Shown: in pieces, positions 1 to 8,163 of the stretch | Position numbering within the stretch: position 1 is the first letter of the stretch | Layout of the letters: each line of letters begins with the position of its first letter | Assembly (NCBI GenBank): GCA_038237805.1 | Contig: JBBRYI010000003.1 | Location: 124,001-188,000 of the forward strand | Length of the DNA stretch: 64,000 bases | DNA from: JBBQFI01 sp038237805 | GTDB taxonomy: Bacteria; Verrucomicrobiota; Verrucomicrobiia; Chthoniobacterales; UBA10450 | Reading direction: 5' to 3' | Notes under the pieces: generated by a model | Seen by the model: only the letters and a program-made list of their open reading frames with translations | Databases searched by the model: none | Told to the model about the DNA's origin: nothing | Made by a program: the position numbers and the translations under genes

Positions 1-318
1 GGTCTGTTCTGTCTCTTGCGGCTTTGTGGACGGGCTCGCTACCCGCCGCGTATTGTGTGCGATCTGTGCAAGCAGGGCGAGAGCACGAGCCATCGCAAAC
101 CAAATGATCGAGCTAAGCAGGGTCGCTAAAGCCAGCGCCATCGCAGCATCCGATCCTGAGGACGAGACTACCTGCGCCACCATCAACACTCCTCCAATGA
201 TGACGAGTATCCCAGCGACGACACAAAGCACGCCAGCTGGTGGCATTGGAGCTTTGGTCTCGGTGGTCACAATCGGTGGAATGTCGAATTTCGCGAACGC
301 GCTGTAAAGACCTAACAT
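1..318 (-). CDS. Partial small membrane protein, C-terminus beyond the left edge
   Basis: An open frame runs from an ATG at 316-318 on the minus strand to base 1 without a stop, giving 106 residues of an incomplete protein. After a short polar N-terminus rich in Pro and Thr there are two strongly hydrophobic stretches, at about residues 28-47 (Val/Ile/Gly rich) and 55-78 (Ala/Leu rich), joined by a short Ser-rich loop, then a charged tail. This is the profile of a two-helix inner-membrane protein. I do not recognise a family. The plus-strand frame at 26-307 is a shadow of this gene, since only the minus frame gives coherent hydrophobic blocks. No strong ribosome binding site is visible upstream. 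Confidence 0.6.
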   Translation of the reverse strand, partial: MLGLYSAFAKFDIPPIVTTETKAPMPPAGVLCVVAGILVIIGGVLMVAQVVSSSGSDAAMALALATLLSSIIWFAMARALALLAQIAHNTRRVASPSTKPQETEQT

Positions 319-391
319 GTGAATATGCCCACAATTTCGACGGTTATCCAGCGTATTGGCTGACAAAAGCCGCAATATCGCGAAGTCGAAG

Positions 392-415
392 ATTTCCGAA
401 AAAACTATATGTCAC
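392..415. repeat. Direct repeat copy 1 flanking the 425-976 gene
   Basis: A 24-base sequence containing AAAAACTATATGTCAC here recurs almost exactly at 1034-1056 in the same orientation. The two copies bracket the gene at 425-976. The pair looks like a target-site or recombination duplication. Confidence 0.6.
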
Positions 416-424
416 CTAAAACGG

Positions 425-976
425 TCAGGGCTTTTCAGTTAAACCCTCAGACTGTTTGAGAGATTTCAAATCTTCATCCAGAGCTTCGAAGAGTCCCTCT
501 CTTTTCCGTTCTGGAGTCGGCCCTTCAGCTGGAGGAGAAGGTTCGTCGCTGGGTACAATCATCACAAGAGCAGGCGGATCGGGTCGAGGAACGGGAACAA
601 CGAACCATCGCGGTTTACGATTCTCCAGCCTTGCAAGCTTCGCTTCAAGCCGGTTGTATTCCCCAATCAGACTCACAAGTTTTTGGTCCAAAGCGAGACG
701 CTCGGTTCGCTGCTCATAGGCCTCCTTGTCTTCAAAAAATGCATCCCTTAGAATGAAATGTCTGGGAAATTTAGATAAGACGTCGTTGGCGAGAACTTGC
801 AGTCGTTCGTAAAGTTCTCGCTCGAGTCGAATGCGGTCGTCAGCCCGCGCCTCCGCCCGTGATCGAAGTTCCGCGTACTGCCAGACGATGCCTGGACCGA
901 ATACAAATCCGACGGCGAATGTCAGAACAGACCAAAGCCACGCGTTTCGCCTAACGAATCCGCTATTCTCGCTCAT
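425..976 (-). CDS. Membrane-anchored coiled-coil protein, unknown function
   Basis: 183 residues. A basic N-terminus is followed by one hydrophobic helix at about residues 13-32, then a long charged region (about 35-120) rich in Arg, Glu and Leu that should form an alpha-helical coiled coil. The C-terminal third is Pro-rich (about 125-160) and ends in a charged tail. The topology would be a single anchor with a cytoplasmic or periplasmic rod. I do not recognise a family. The gene sits alone between two near-identical direct repeats (392-415 and 1034-1056), so it may be a recent insertion next to the dimethylargininase-like gene, whose stop codon lies inside the second repeat. Confidence 0.65.
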   Translation of the reverse strand: MSENSGFVRRNAWLWSVLTFAVGFVFGPGIVWQYAELRSRAEARADDRIRLERELYERLQVLANDVLSKFPRHFILRDAFFEDKEAYEQRTERLALDQKLVSLIGEYNRLEAKLARLENRKPRWFVVPVPRPDPPALVMIVPSDEPSPPAEGPTPERKREGLFEALDEDLKSLKQSEGLTEKP

Positions 977-1033
977 AAGATTTGCTCAGAATACTTGTTA
1001 GCGAAACGTAGGTCAACGAATGAGGTCCGGAGA

Positions 1034-1056
1034 ATTTCTGAAAAACTATATGTCAC
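1034..1056. repeat. Direct repeat copy 2 flanking the 425-976 gene
   Basis: Near-exact copy (one base shorter, one substitution) of 392-415. It contains the minus-strand stop codon (1053-1055) of the adjacent dimethylargininase-like gene. Confidence 0.6.
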
Positions 1057-1838
1057 ATGAAATCCTCGGGGTTGGTAGTGAAGATCAGGCTCGTGCAGGT
1101 GACGCCTGCCTCAGCTTTCTGCAACTCAGATAAATCAATCGTCCGCACAAGAAAACCTCGCTGCTCAAGCAATGCGCGAGTTTTGGGAAACGAAGCAGGC
1201 ATGATCACAATATCTTCGATCAGCAGCGCGTTCGCCGCGGGCGACTCGTCATCCGGAACATCAATTAAATCAAACTGGAGAAGCGGCTCCACATCTATCA
1301 AGGACCGATTGACCAGAACCGTGTTCTTGCCGATGTACGAGCACGCGCTCTTCAAATGAAGACAGCCTCTTACCTCGACAGGCTGCACCTGGTAGTCGTA
1401 AGGCCGAAGTATTTCGGTCAACTGGGCGATGCCTTCCCGATTCGTACGCTGCGATAAACCGGCGAATATGAAACGACCGACGCGCATCACGTCGCCGCCG
1501 TCCAAAGTTGCGGGGCCGACAAGAAACTTTATTCGTCGGTAACGCGAGAGCGCATCCGCCAAGCTACGCGCTTCCGGTCGCCTGCTCGGCGCTCCCATAT
1601 TGGAAACCACCGCGACTTCGTCAACTACCACCGCCGGATCCTCAACGAAGACGGCGTCCGGAAGTTCCGGCTCGGCGGGAAGAGAAATGATCCGAACACC
1701 GAGCTCCGCGAGGCAATCTTGATAAGCTTTGTGCTGAACAACTGCTGTAGCGACGTCGATCGGCTGTCGCGCGTGAAATGACAACTCGCAGTTGTTGATA
1801 CTCGAGCTCACTTCCCGAGTGATTCCCGTCAACGGCAT
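1053..1838 (-). CDS. Dimethylargininase / amidinotransferase-superfamily hydrolase
   Basis: 261 residues, close to the length of bacterial N-omega,N-omega-dimethylarginine dimethylaminohydrolases, which cleave methylated arginines to citrulline and a methylamine. Family hallmarks seen are the substrate-binding VEDP motif (65-68), LDGGDV (112-117), the catalytic His161 in CLHLKSAC, and the nucleophile Cys248 in GVTCTSLIF near the C-terminus, so the active site looks intact. The ATG start gives the usual short N-terminal lead into the first beta strand. It lies 21 bases downstream of nadK on the same strand and may share its transcript. Whether the substrate is methylarginine or another guanidino compound cannot be settled from sequence. 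Confidence 0.85.
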   Translation of the reverse strand: MPLTGITREVSSSINNCELSFHARQPIDVATAVVQHKAYQDCLAELGVRIISLPAEPELPDAVFVEDPAVVVDEVAVVSNMGAPSRRPEARSLADALSRYRRIKFLVGPATLDGGDVMRVGRFIFAGLSQRTNREGIAQLTEILRPYDYQVQPVEVRGCLHLKSACSYIGKNTVLVNRSLIDVEPLLQFDLIDVPDDESPAANALLIEDIVIMPASFPKTRALLEQRGFLVRTIDLSELQKAEAGVTCTSLIFTTNPEDFM

Positions 1839-1859
1839 GTTGATTCGTCTGCGCGCGAC

Positions 1860-2726
1860 TCAGACGTTGCTTCCGCTCCACTTCAGTTTCTGACGGACGA
1901 CGCTAAAAAACGAAGCCTCCGCCAGGACCGCTAATGGAAGAGTTTGCTTCGCTTTGCGAACCACGACGGTCGATCCTCGTTCGATTCGCAAAGGATCGCG
2001 GCCATCCAATGTAAGAAATACTGGATAATCGGGATCGCTCACTTCGATTTCGATGACGGAAGTTTCCGCGACGATGATCGATCGATTCGTCAAGACATGC
2101 GGGCAAATGGGCGTGATGACGAGAACACCAGATTCGGGCTCAAGGATTGGTCCGCCGGCAGAAAGCGAATAGGCGGTGGAGCCGGTTGGCGTCGCGATAA
2201 TCAAGCCGTCGGCATTAAATTCGGTGAGCGCTTCTCCATCGACCGTCGCTCGCAGCAGAACCAAGCGGGAAACTTCGCCGCGACTCAACACCGCATCATT
2301 CAGCGCGGTCATCTTCCCGGTTTTTTTGCCCGCCGTTTTTACAGTCACTTCCAAAAGCGTGCGCTCGCTGAAGTTGATTCGATCTCCGGCAATGCATTCA
2401 ACCGCTTCTCGATAACCTGAGGAGTTGGCGCAGGTTAAAAAGCCTAACGAGCCAACATTAATACCAAAAATGGGCTTCATCGTTTCGCCCAGTTGTCCGG
2501 CCACGTGAAGAATCGTTCCGTCACCACCTAACACGACCAACAAATCCGCTTGCTCTCCAAGCTGGGCGATCGTGAGATCGGACTTCTTCCGAGCAATCGC
2601 GGCCGTGTCCTTCTCGATCAAAACCGCGATCGAAAAGCGCGCAAATTCCTCCGATACAGCCTTGACCAAGTCTGCAACGCCGCGCTTTCCGGTATGCGCG
2701 ATTAGACCGATTGTTTTCGGAGGCAT
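1860..2726 (-). CDS. nadK: NAD kinase
   Basis: 288 residues, typical length. It phosphorylates NAD+ to NADP+ in the cytoplasm. The nucleotide-binding GGDGT motif is at 67-71, the conserved ND pair of the NAD site at 143-144, and the glycine-rich segment DGLIIATPTGSTAYSLSAGG at 173-192 is intact. The start codon overlaps the end of tlyA by 25 bases, which suggests translational coupling; the tlyA-nadK pairing also occurs in Actinobacteria and other phyla. A copy of the CCTAACGA octamer lies in the coding region at 2443. Confidence 0.95.
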   Translation of the reverse strand: MPPKTIGLIAHTGKRGVADLVKAVSEEFARFSIAVLIEKDTAAIARKKSDLTIAQLGEQADLLVVLGGDGTILHVAGQLGETMKPIFGINVGSLGFLTCANSSGYREAVECIAGDRINFSERTLLEVTVKTAGKKTGKMTALNDAVLSRGEVSRLVLLRATVDGEALTEFNADGLIIATPTGSTAYSLSAGGPILEPESGVLVITPICPHVLTNRSIIVAETSVIEIEVSDPDYPVFLTLDGRDPLRIERGSTVVVRKAKQTLPLAVLAEASFFSVVRQKLKWSGSNV

Positions 2727-3445
2727 ATGAAAAACTCCTGGTTTCCCTCTGTGCCCTGGATGGCGGACGGAACTACCCCGTTAACAGAGAGGCGCGCATC
2801 TTTTTTGGCAAAATTCACGATTTTTTGTGTCGCCTTCTCGTGCATCGCGAGATCACGCACTATTCCGCCCCGACCGACATCGGCACGCTGCAATTCGAAT
2901 TGCGGCTTGATCAGCGCGAGGATCACACCGTTTGCAGTTACCAAGTCGATTGCGTTGGGCAAGATCAAAGTCAGCGAGATGAACGAAACATCGATGACGC
3001 AAATATGCACCGATTCCGGCACATCCGCTTGCGAGAGAAATCGCGCGTTTAATTTTTCGTACACGATAACGCGCGGATCGTTGCGTAGCTTCCACGCGAT
3101 CTGGCCATAACCGACATCGATCGCGAACACTTTCGTGACGCCGCGTTGCAGCAAGCAATCCGTAAACCCACCGGTTGAGGCGCCGATATCCATGGCGACC
3201 TTGCCACTGACATCGATGCGGAAGTGATCCAGCGCGCCCGCCAATTTCAATCCGCCGCGACTAACGTATGGAGGGGCGGATTCTACTTCGATCGTCACCG
3301 TGGGTGCGACCAGAAGCGAGGATTTCATCGCGATGCGATCGTTCACTTTGATTTCACCGGCCATGATCGCGCGCTGTGCTTGTTCACGGCTAGCGAAAAG
3401 TCCCTTTTTCGTCAGCACCGCATCGAGTCGCGATTTTTTCGCCAT
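2702..3445 (-). CDS. tlyA: TlyA-family 2'-O-ribose rRNA methyltransferase
   Basis: 247 residues. An N-terminal S4 RNA-binding domain (about 4-60) is followed by an RrmJ/FtsJ-type SAM methyltransferase domain with the SAM-binding motif DIGASTGGFTD at 86-96 and the downstream Asp-containing strand CVIDVSFISL. TlyA proteins methylate 2'-OH groups of cytidines in 16S and/or 23S rRNA; some were once annotated as haemolysins. It leads an apparent operon with nadK. The ATG start is preceded on the minus strand by an interspersed repeat (3457-3519). Confidence 0.93.
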   Translation of the reverse strand: MAKKSRLDAVLTKKGLFASREQAQRAIMAGEIKVNDRIAMKSSLLVAPTVTIEVESAPPYVSRGGLKLAGALDHFRIDVSGKVAMDIGASTGGFTDCLLQRGVTKVFAIDVGYGQIAWKLRNDPRVIVYEKLNARFLSQADVPESVHICVIDVSFISLTLILPNAIDLVTANGVILALIKPQFELQRADVGRGGIVRDLAMHEKATQKIVNFAKKDARLSVNGVVPSAIQGTEGNQEFFICLRKQSV

Positions 3446-3456
3446 GGCTACTTAAA

Positions 3457-3519
3457 TGTGGGAGCGGCCTTAGTGCCGCGACATCTTAGCATCGGGGCGC
3501 TAAGGCCCCTCCCATATTT
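3457..3519. repeat. Interspersed hairpin repeat (REP-like)
   Basis: Two arms, GGGAGCGGCCTTAGTGCC and GGGCGCTAAGGCCCCTCCC, are imperfect inverted copies around a short AT-rich loop. The left arm resembles the sequence that enters the 5' end of folC at 6292-6312. Confidence 0.7.
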
Positions 3520-3568
3520 TAGAGTGGTTGAGGCAAACTTCGAGGATCTCCGTTCAACTGCGCTCCAC

Positions 3569-3829
3569 TCATTCATCCATTGACTCTTCGCTTAACAACT
3601 TCTCCACCGAAGCCAGATCCTCCGCCGACGCGCGGCGGCGCTGATATTTTCGAAAAATAACGTCGCGCAGCTCGCGCAAATCCTCGAGCAAAGGACGATC
3701 GTAATATGTCCAGCGCTCGTCGTCCGCGTGTTTGGCCTGAAAGCGCCAGACGCCGCCGAACTTCGTCACGCGCACTTCACGCTTGCGGCCGTCATCATCC
3801 TTTTCTGTCCATATGTGTTGACTGCGCAT
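3569..3829 (-). CDS. Small conserved-looking charged protein, unknown function
   Basis: 86 residues, soluble, rich in Arg, Asp and Glu. The N-terminal half has alternating aromatic and charged residues (beta-sheet like, with VWRF and WTYYDRP), the C-terminal half looks helical and ends in a Glu/Ser-rich tail. No motif I recognise. It is divergent from the CPBP protease gene, 25 bases apart, so both promoters must lie in or near that short gap. Real coding is supported by coherent amino-acid composition and the lack of a better overlapping frame. Confidence 0.65.
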   Translation of the reverse strand: MRSQHIWTEKDDDGRKREVRVTKFGGVWRFQAKHADDERWTYYDRPLLEDLRELRDVIFRKYQRRRASAEDLASVEKLLSEESMDE

Positions 3830-3854
3830 CGGGCCGCAATCTTACATAACAATC

Positions 3855-4736
3855 TTGAAAGACGCAGCGAGATTGCTCGCCTACTTAGCCGTGACGTTGC
3901 TTATCGGCGCGTTGCTCGCACCGATTTTGTTCTGGTCGGCGCAGTGGCTGGCCGCGCACAACATTCTTCCATTTCTCGCCGCTTACGATTTCGAAAAATT
4001 CTTCCACCGCGCGCTGCTCGTCGCGGCGATCGTATTGCTCTGGCCGCTTCTTCGAGCGTTACACATCAAAAATTGGAGCGAGCTCGGACTCGCTCCCAAC
4101 CACCACCGCTCGCGCGACATCCTCGCGGGTTTTTTGCTCGCAACTATTCCCCTGCTCTGTTGCATCGCGATTTTGCTGCTCACAGACGGTTACTCGATCC
4201 GTAACTCGATTCGCTGGTCGGGAACGAGCGGCATAGTGATCGCGAGTCTGTTCGTACCGCTAATCGAGGAGTTATTTTTTCGCGGCCTGCTTCTTGGAAT
4301 CTTATTGCGAAGCGCATCACGCCTTTCAGCGATCGTTTCTGTTTCCGCGATCTTCGCGATTCTTCACTTTCTGAAAGCGCCAGAAGAAACTGGCGCAACA
4401 GTCACCTGGATATCCGGATTTCTTTCCGTCGCTCATTCATTCGATCAATTTCACGAACCGTTTCTAGTCCTCGGCGGTTTTACAACCTTGTTCCTTCTCG
4501 GCTGCATTCTCGCCGATGCGCGCATTCGCACGCGATCGCTCTGGCTCCCCTATGGTCTACACAGCGGATGGATTTTTGCCGACGGGATCTTCAACATCCT
4601 CGCGCGACGAGCGCAGATCGACTCGCCCTGGATAGGTAAAAGCTTGCTCATCGGAATCGTGCCGCTTAGCGTCGGGCTCCTGACCTGGGTGCTCGTGCGC
4701 GCCTGGTTAAATCATGTCGCCTCTCGCGCAACTTGA
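3855..4736 (+). CDS. CPBP-family intramembrane metalloprotease
   Basis: 293 residues with about seven to eight hydrophobic helices. The CPBP (CAAX protease / bacteriocin-processing, Abi) signature is present: the paired glutamates in EELFFRG at 138-144, a conserved His in the following helix (AILHF, about 171), and the later LHSGW-containing helix. Members of this family cleave substrates inside the membrane; substrates are usually unknown. The start is a TTG at 3855, since no ATG or GTG lies upstream in a workable position. The C-terminus overlaps comF by 23 bases, making a tight plus-strand run CPBP-comF-accD-folC. Confidence 0.88.
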   Translation: MKDAARLLAYLAVTLLIGALLAPILFWSAQWLAAHNILPFLAAYDFEKFFHRALLVAAIVLLWPLLRALHIKNWSELGLAPNHHRSRDILAGFLLATIPLLCCIAILLLTDGYSIRNSIRWSGTSGIVIASLFVPLIEELFFRGLLLGILLRSASRLSAIVSVSAIFAILHFLKAPEETGATVTWISGFLSVAHSFDQFHEPFLVLGGFTTLFLLGCILADARIRTRSLWLPYGLHSGWIFADGIFNILARRAQIDSPWIGKSLLIGIVPLSVGLLTWVLVRAWLNHVASRAT

Positions 4737-5442
4737 ACCGCTTCGCGCGCTCGTTTCACTCTTTTATCCGCCGCTTTGCGTCGTTTGTTCTGCCGACGTC
4801 GCCGCCGAAAAATATCTTTGTGTAGAATGCGAGGAGAAAGCACCGCGCATCAAACCACCGTTTTGCGAAAAATGTTCGGAACAATTTGCCGGTGCGATCA
4901 CCGGCAATTTCACCTGTGCGAACTGCGCGCATCGCCGCCTTTATTTCGACGCGGCGGTTTCCTCTTATCGAAGCCGTGGCATCGTGCGGAAGATTGTGCA
5001 CCAGTTTAAGTACGGCCGGCAGTTTCACCTGCGCTATCCACTTGCCGATTGGTTAGGCGAAACAATCCACGATCCCCGCCTGCGCGATCGTCGTTTCGAT
5101 ATTCTCGTGCCGGTACCGCTACACCCTGCGCGCGAACGCGAGCGCGGTTTCAACCAGGCACAGTTGTTAGCGGAATTATTGAGCGCGAGAATTTCTGTGC
5201 CGGTCCGGCCCGCGCTCGAACGTATCCGTTACACCACCACCCAAACTGCCTTCGACCGTGCCGAACGCATGGAAAATTTACGTGATGCCTTTCGTTTACG
5301 AAAAAAGATGCACGTGCAAGATTTGCGGGTGCTTCTCATCGATGACATCCTAACGACCGGCTCAACCCTGAGCGAATGCGCGCGGGTCCTGAAAAAAGCC
5401 GGTGCAATCTCTGTTCACGCGGCCACAGCCGCGCGCGCTTAA
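4714..5442 (+). CDS. comF: ComF-family phosphoribosyltransferase-like protein
   Basis: 242 residues. The N-terminal half carries zinc-binding cysteine pairs (22/25, 36/39, 51/54, 68/71), the C-terminal half is a type I phosphoribosyltransferase fold with the PRPP-binding loop VLLIDDILTTGSTL at about 206-219. ComF proteins take part in natural transformation in Bacillus and Haemophilus (ComFC), acting with ComFA or PriA during single-strand uptake. Its presence fits with possible DNA uptake, relevant to the repeated octamer in this window. One octamer copy lies in the gene itself (5349). It is followed after one base by accD. Confidence 0.92.
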   Translation: MSPLAQLEPLRALVSLFYPPLCVVCSADVAAEKYLCVECEEKAPRIKPPFCEKCSEQFAGAITGNFTCANCAHRRLYFDAAVSSYRSRGIVRKIVHQFKYGRQFHLRYPLADWLGETIHDPRLRDRRFDILVPVPLHPARERERGFNQAQLLAELLSARISVPVRPALERIRYTTTQTAFDRAERMENLRDAFRLRKKMHVQDLRVLLIDDILTTGSTLSECARVLKKAGAISVHAATAARA

Positions 5443-5443
5443 C

Positions 5444-6289
5444 ATGGCCATCTTCAAAAAACCCGCGATCAAAGCGCAACAGCGCAAAAGACGCGAGATT
5501 CCGCAGGGGCTCTTTCAAAAATGCCCGGGCTGCAACGAAGTCATCCACGAAATCGAGCTCAACGAAAACCAGCGCGTGTGTCCGCGCTGCGACTATCACT
5601 TTTCGCTCTCGGCAAAAGACCGGATCGCCGGCCTGCTCGACCCGGAAACGTTCGTTGAAACCGACGCAAGCTTGAGCTCAATCGACACGCTGAAGTTTCA
5701 AGGCATGGCTTCCTACAAGGATCGATTACGCAAATATCAGGACAACACCGGGCTGGTTGACGCGGTCTTGAGCGGGCATGGGTTGATCGAAGGCTACAAA
5801 GTTGCAATCGCAGTCATGGATTTCAGTTTCCTTGCTGCGACCATGGGCTCGGTCGTCGGCGAGAGGATTACGCGCACGATTGAATACGGCACCGCCAATC
5901 GCGCGGCAGTCATTATCGTCTGCGCTTCCGGCGGTGCACGCATGTACGAAGGGATGTTGAGTTTGATGCAAATGGCGAAGACGAGCGGCGCGCTCGCGCG
6001 TCACGCTGAAGCAAGACTTCCTTATATTTCGGTCCTGACCGATCCGACCACTGCGGGGGTGATGGCGAGCTTTGGCTCGTTAGGCGATGTCATTATCGCG
6101 GAACCAGGCGCGATGATTGGATTCGCCGGACCGCGCGTGATCAAAGAGACGACGCATCAGGATTTGCCGGAAGGTTTCCAGACAGCGGAATTTCTGGAAG
6201 AGCACGGTCTGATTGATGCAATTGTTCATCGCAAGCGAATGCGTCCGCAGATCAGCCAATTCCTCAGTTATTTTTCCACCGCGCAGTGA
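5444..6289 (+). CDS. accD: Acetyl-CoA carboxylase carboxyltransferase subunit beta
   Basis: 281 residues from the ATG at 5444, one base after the comF stop. The N-terminal zinc ribbon has cysteines 27, 30, 46 and 49, followed by the crotonase-fold carboxyltransferase domain with the characteristic SGGARMYEGMLSLMQM and GAMIGFAGPRVI segments. It transfers carboxyl from carboxybiotin to acetyl-CoA with AccA in fatty-acid synthesis. The downstream partner folC begins inside the last codons; accD-folC adjacency is common in bacteria. An upstream in-frame start at 5402 would overlap comF and is not needed. Octamer copy at 6077. Confidence 0.95.
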   Translation: MAIFKKPAIKAQQRKRREIPQGLFQKCPGCNEVIHEIELNENQRVCPRCDYHFSLSAKDRIAGLLDPETFVETDASLSSIDTLKFQGMASYKDRLRKYQDNTGLVDAVLSGHGLIEGYKVAIAVMDFSFLAATMGSVVGERITRTIEYGTANRAAVIIVCASGGARMYEGMLSLMQMAKTSGALARHAEARLPYISVLTDPTTAGVMASFGSLGDVIIAEPGAMIGFAGPRVIKETTHQDLPEGFQTAEFLEEHGLIDAIVHRKRMRPQISQFLSYFSTAQ

Positions 6290-7569
6290 AAGTGGGAGGG
6301 GCCTCCGTGCCGCGACCTTCTCCATCGTACAAAGAGTCGCTCGCCTGGCTCTACGGCACTCAGCGTTTCGGGATCAAGCTCGGCCTGGAAAATGTGCAGC
6401 GCCTATTTGCCGCGCTGAAGTTATTTGAAGCTCCTTGGCAGCCGAAGATCATTCACGTCGCCGGGACAAACGGCAAAGGTTCCGTGTGCGCCATGATCGA
6501 TTCCATATTGCGCACGCAAGGTTATCGCACCGGCCTCTTCACCTCCCCTCACCTCGTTACTTTTCGCGAACGAATTCAGATCAATGGCGAAACGATTCGT
6601 GAAGACGAAGTTGCGATTGGCCTAACGAATATTCGCGATCTCATCGCGAACTGGGATCCTCATCCCACTTTTTTTGAAATCATAACGGCGCTCGCATTAC
6701 TTTATTTTCGAGAACGCGAGGCGGAATTCATCGTTCTCGAAACCGGCATGGGAGGTCGCCTCGATGCTACCAACGCGACACGGCCGATCGTGTCAGTCAT
6801 CACGCCAATCGATCTCGATCACCAAAAGTGGCTGGGCAACACTCTCAGTGAAATCGCCGGTGAAAAGGCCGGTATCATCAAACCGAAAACGCCTGTCGTT
6901 TCAGCGTTGCAGCTACCTGCGGCAGAAGCGGTCGTTCGCGCGCGCGCCCGGGATTGCGATGCGCCGCTACAATTCGTTAGGGAAAATTACCCTGGTGGCG
7001 TCGCGCTCGGCGGCGGGCATCAGCAGCAAAACGCCGCGCTTGCCATCGCGGCTTTGCGCGCAGCCGAGTTTGCCATCGCCGAAGAATCGATTGCACGTGG
7101 ATTGGCTTCAGTGAGTTGGCCTGCACGATTTCAATGCTGGGACGAACAGATCATCATCGATGGCGCGCACAATCCCGCTGGGGCACGGATTCTTGCAGAA
7201 ACCTGGCAGAAGGTTTTTCCGGGCCAGCGGGCCAACATCATTTTAGCCGTGCTGCAAGATAAAGACGTTGCTGGCATTGTTCGCGCGCTATTTCCCATAA
7301 CACAGCGATTTCTCTTGCCGAAGATCCGCACAGCGCGCGCGTTACCTCCTGAGGAATCGGCAGCGATCGTCGAATCTGAAACCGGTAGGGCGCGACGGCC
7401 CGTCGCGCCGAAGACACCAATTCGCGTTTGCCACAATTTTCCCGACGCGCTCGTCGAAGCGCGCGCTCACAAAGAAAGAATCCTCATCACCGGATCCCTG
7501 CATTTCGCAGGTGAAGCACTCGCTTATTTGCAAGGCGTTCCCGCCGCCTACGAAGAATGCTCCCAGTAA
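6286..7569 (+). CDS. folC: Dihydrofolate synthase / folylpolyglutamate synthase
   Basis: 427 residues if the GTG at 6286 (overlapping the accD stop) is used. The Mur-ligase fold P-loop HVAGTNGKGSVCAM is at about 57-70, followed by SPHLVTFRERI and the ETGMGGRLDATN metal/ATP segment. It adds glutamate to dihydropteroate and folates. Codons 3-10 derive from a REP-like arm also found at 3457; a GTG at 6307 with GGGAGGGG just upstream is an equally good start. A second REP-like hairpin (7384-7410) sits in frame in the C-terminal domain and encodes an Arg/Pro-rich insert of about nine residues. Octamer copies at 6621 and 6974. Confidence 0.93.
   Translation: MKVGGASVPRPSPSYKESLAWLYGTQRFGIKLGLENVQRLFAALKLFEAPWQPKIIHVAGTNGKGSVCAMIDSILRTQGYRTGLFTSPHLVTFRERIQINGETIREDEVAIGLTNIRDLIANWDPHPTFFEIITALALLYFREREAEFIVLETGMGGRLDATNATRPIVSVITPIDLDHQKWLGNTLSEIAGEKAGIIKPKTPVVSALQLPAAEAVVRARARDCDAPLQFVRENYPGGVALGGGHQQQNAALAIAALRAAEFAIAEESIARGLASVSWPARFQCWDEQIIIDGAHNPAGARILAETWQKVFPGQRANIILAVLQDKDVAGIVRALFPITQRFLLPKIRTARALPPEESAAIVESETGRARRPVAPKTPIRVCHNFPDALVEARAHKERILITGSLHFAGEALAYLQGVPAAYEECSQ
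7384..7410. repeat. REP-like hairpin inside folC
   Basis: A perfect nine-base inverted repeat, GGCGCGACG / CGTCGCGCC with a three-base loop, lies in frame in the 3' part of folC. The sequence matches the style of the intergenic repeats of this window (GTAGGGCG...). Confidence 0.65.
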
Positions 7570-8162
7570 TTATGGAGCTTTTTGTTGATCAGAATTCGCG
7601 CGGTAGACTACGATGGCAGATCGCTTCCAAGCAAATGAAGCAAACTGCACCAGTCAAAGAACAGCAGACCGTCACCGCGGGAGGCAAGACGATCGGAAAA
7701 CAGATTAAAGATCTGGTCATCCGCCCGGCATGCACGCACGCGGATCGGCGCGGAGAACTCGTCGAAATTTACAATCCGGCTTGGAAGATTCATCCGGCGC
7801 CGATGGTCTATGCATATCAGGCTTCGATTCGGCCGAAAGAAATCAAAGGCTGGGTCGTTCACAAAAAGCGGGACGATCGCATTTACACGTGTCTTGGGGT
7901 GATGCGGTGGGTCTTTTATGATCTGCGCGAGAAATCGCCCACCTATCAGTTGCTCAATCAATTCACTTTCAGCGAGCGCAATCGCGTGCTCTTGATTATT
8001 CCTGCCGGCGTTTGTCACGCGGTGCAGAACGTTGGCGAAACCGAAGCCATTTTTATTAATCTGCCGACACGGCCGTACGATCATGTCGATCCGGACAAAT
8101 ATCGTCTGCCGCCCAGGAACGATCTGATCCCGTTCGATTTTGACGATCCGACGAACTGGTGA
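7557..8162 (+). CDS. dTDP-4-dehydrorhamnose 3,5-epimerase-like cupin
   Basis: Up to 201 residues. The central region (about 75-180) has the RmlC-type double-stranded beta-helix pattern: QASIRPKEIKGWVVHKKRDD with the family His, a VLLIIPAGVCHAVQN segment matching the PxGxxHG region, and a closing NLPTRPYDHVDPDKYRLP segment typical of sugar epimerases. The N-terminal 25-50 residues are poorly conserved in appearance; alternative starts are ATG 7572 and ATG 7635. The following glycosyltransferase starts two bases after its stop, so the pair may serve surface polysaccharide synthesis. Exact substrate is unknown. Confidence 0.8.
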   Translation: MLPVIMELFVDQNSRGRLRWQIASKQMKQTAPVKEQQTVTAGGKTIGKQIKDLVIRPACTHADRRGELVEIYNPAWKIHPAPMVYAYQASIRPKEIKGWVVHKKRDDRIYTCLGVMRWVFYDLREKSPTYQLLNQFTFSERNRVLLIIPAGVCHAVQNVGETEAIFINLPTRPYDHVDPDKYRLPPRNDLIPFDFDDPTNW

Positions 8163-8163
8163 A

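Noticed and set aside
26..307. Plus-strand 93-residue frame at the left edge
   Set aside because: The minus strand has a better gene with two hydrophobic helices running off the edge; the plus frame has no coherent composition.
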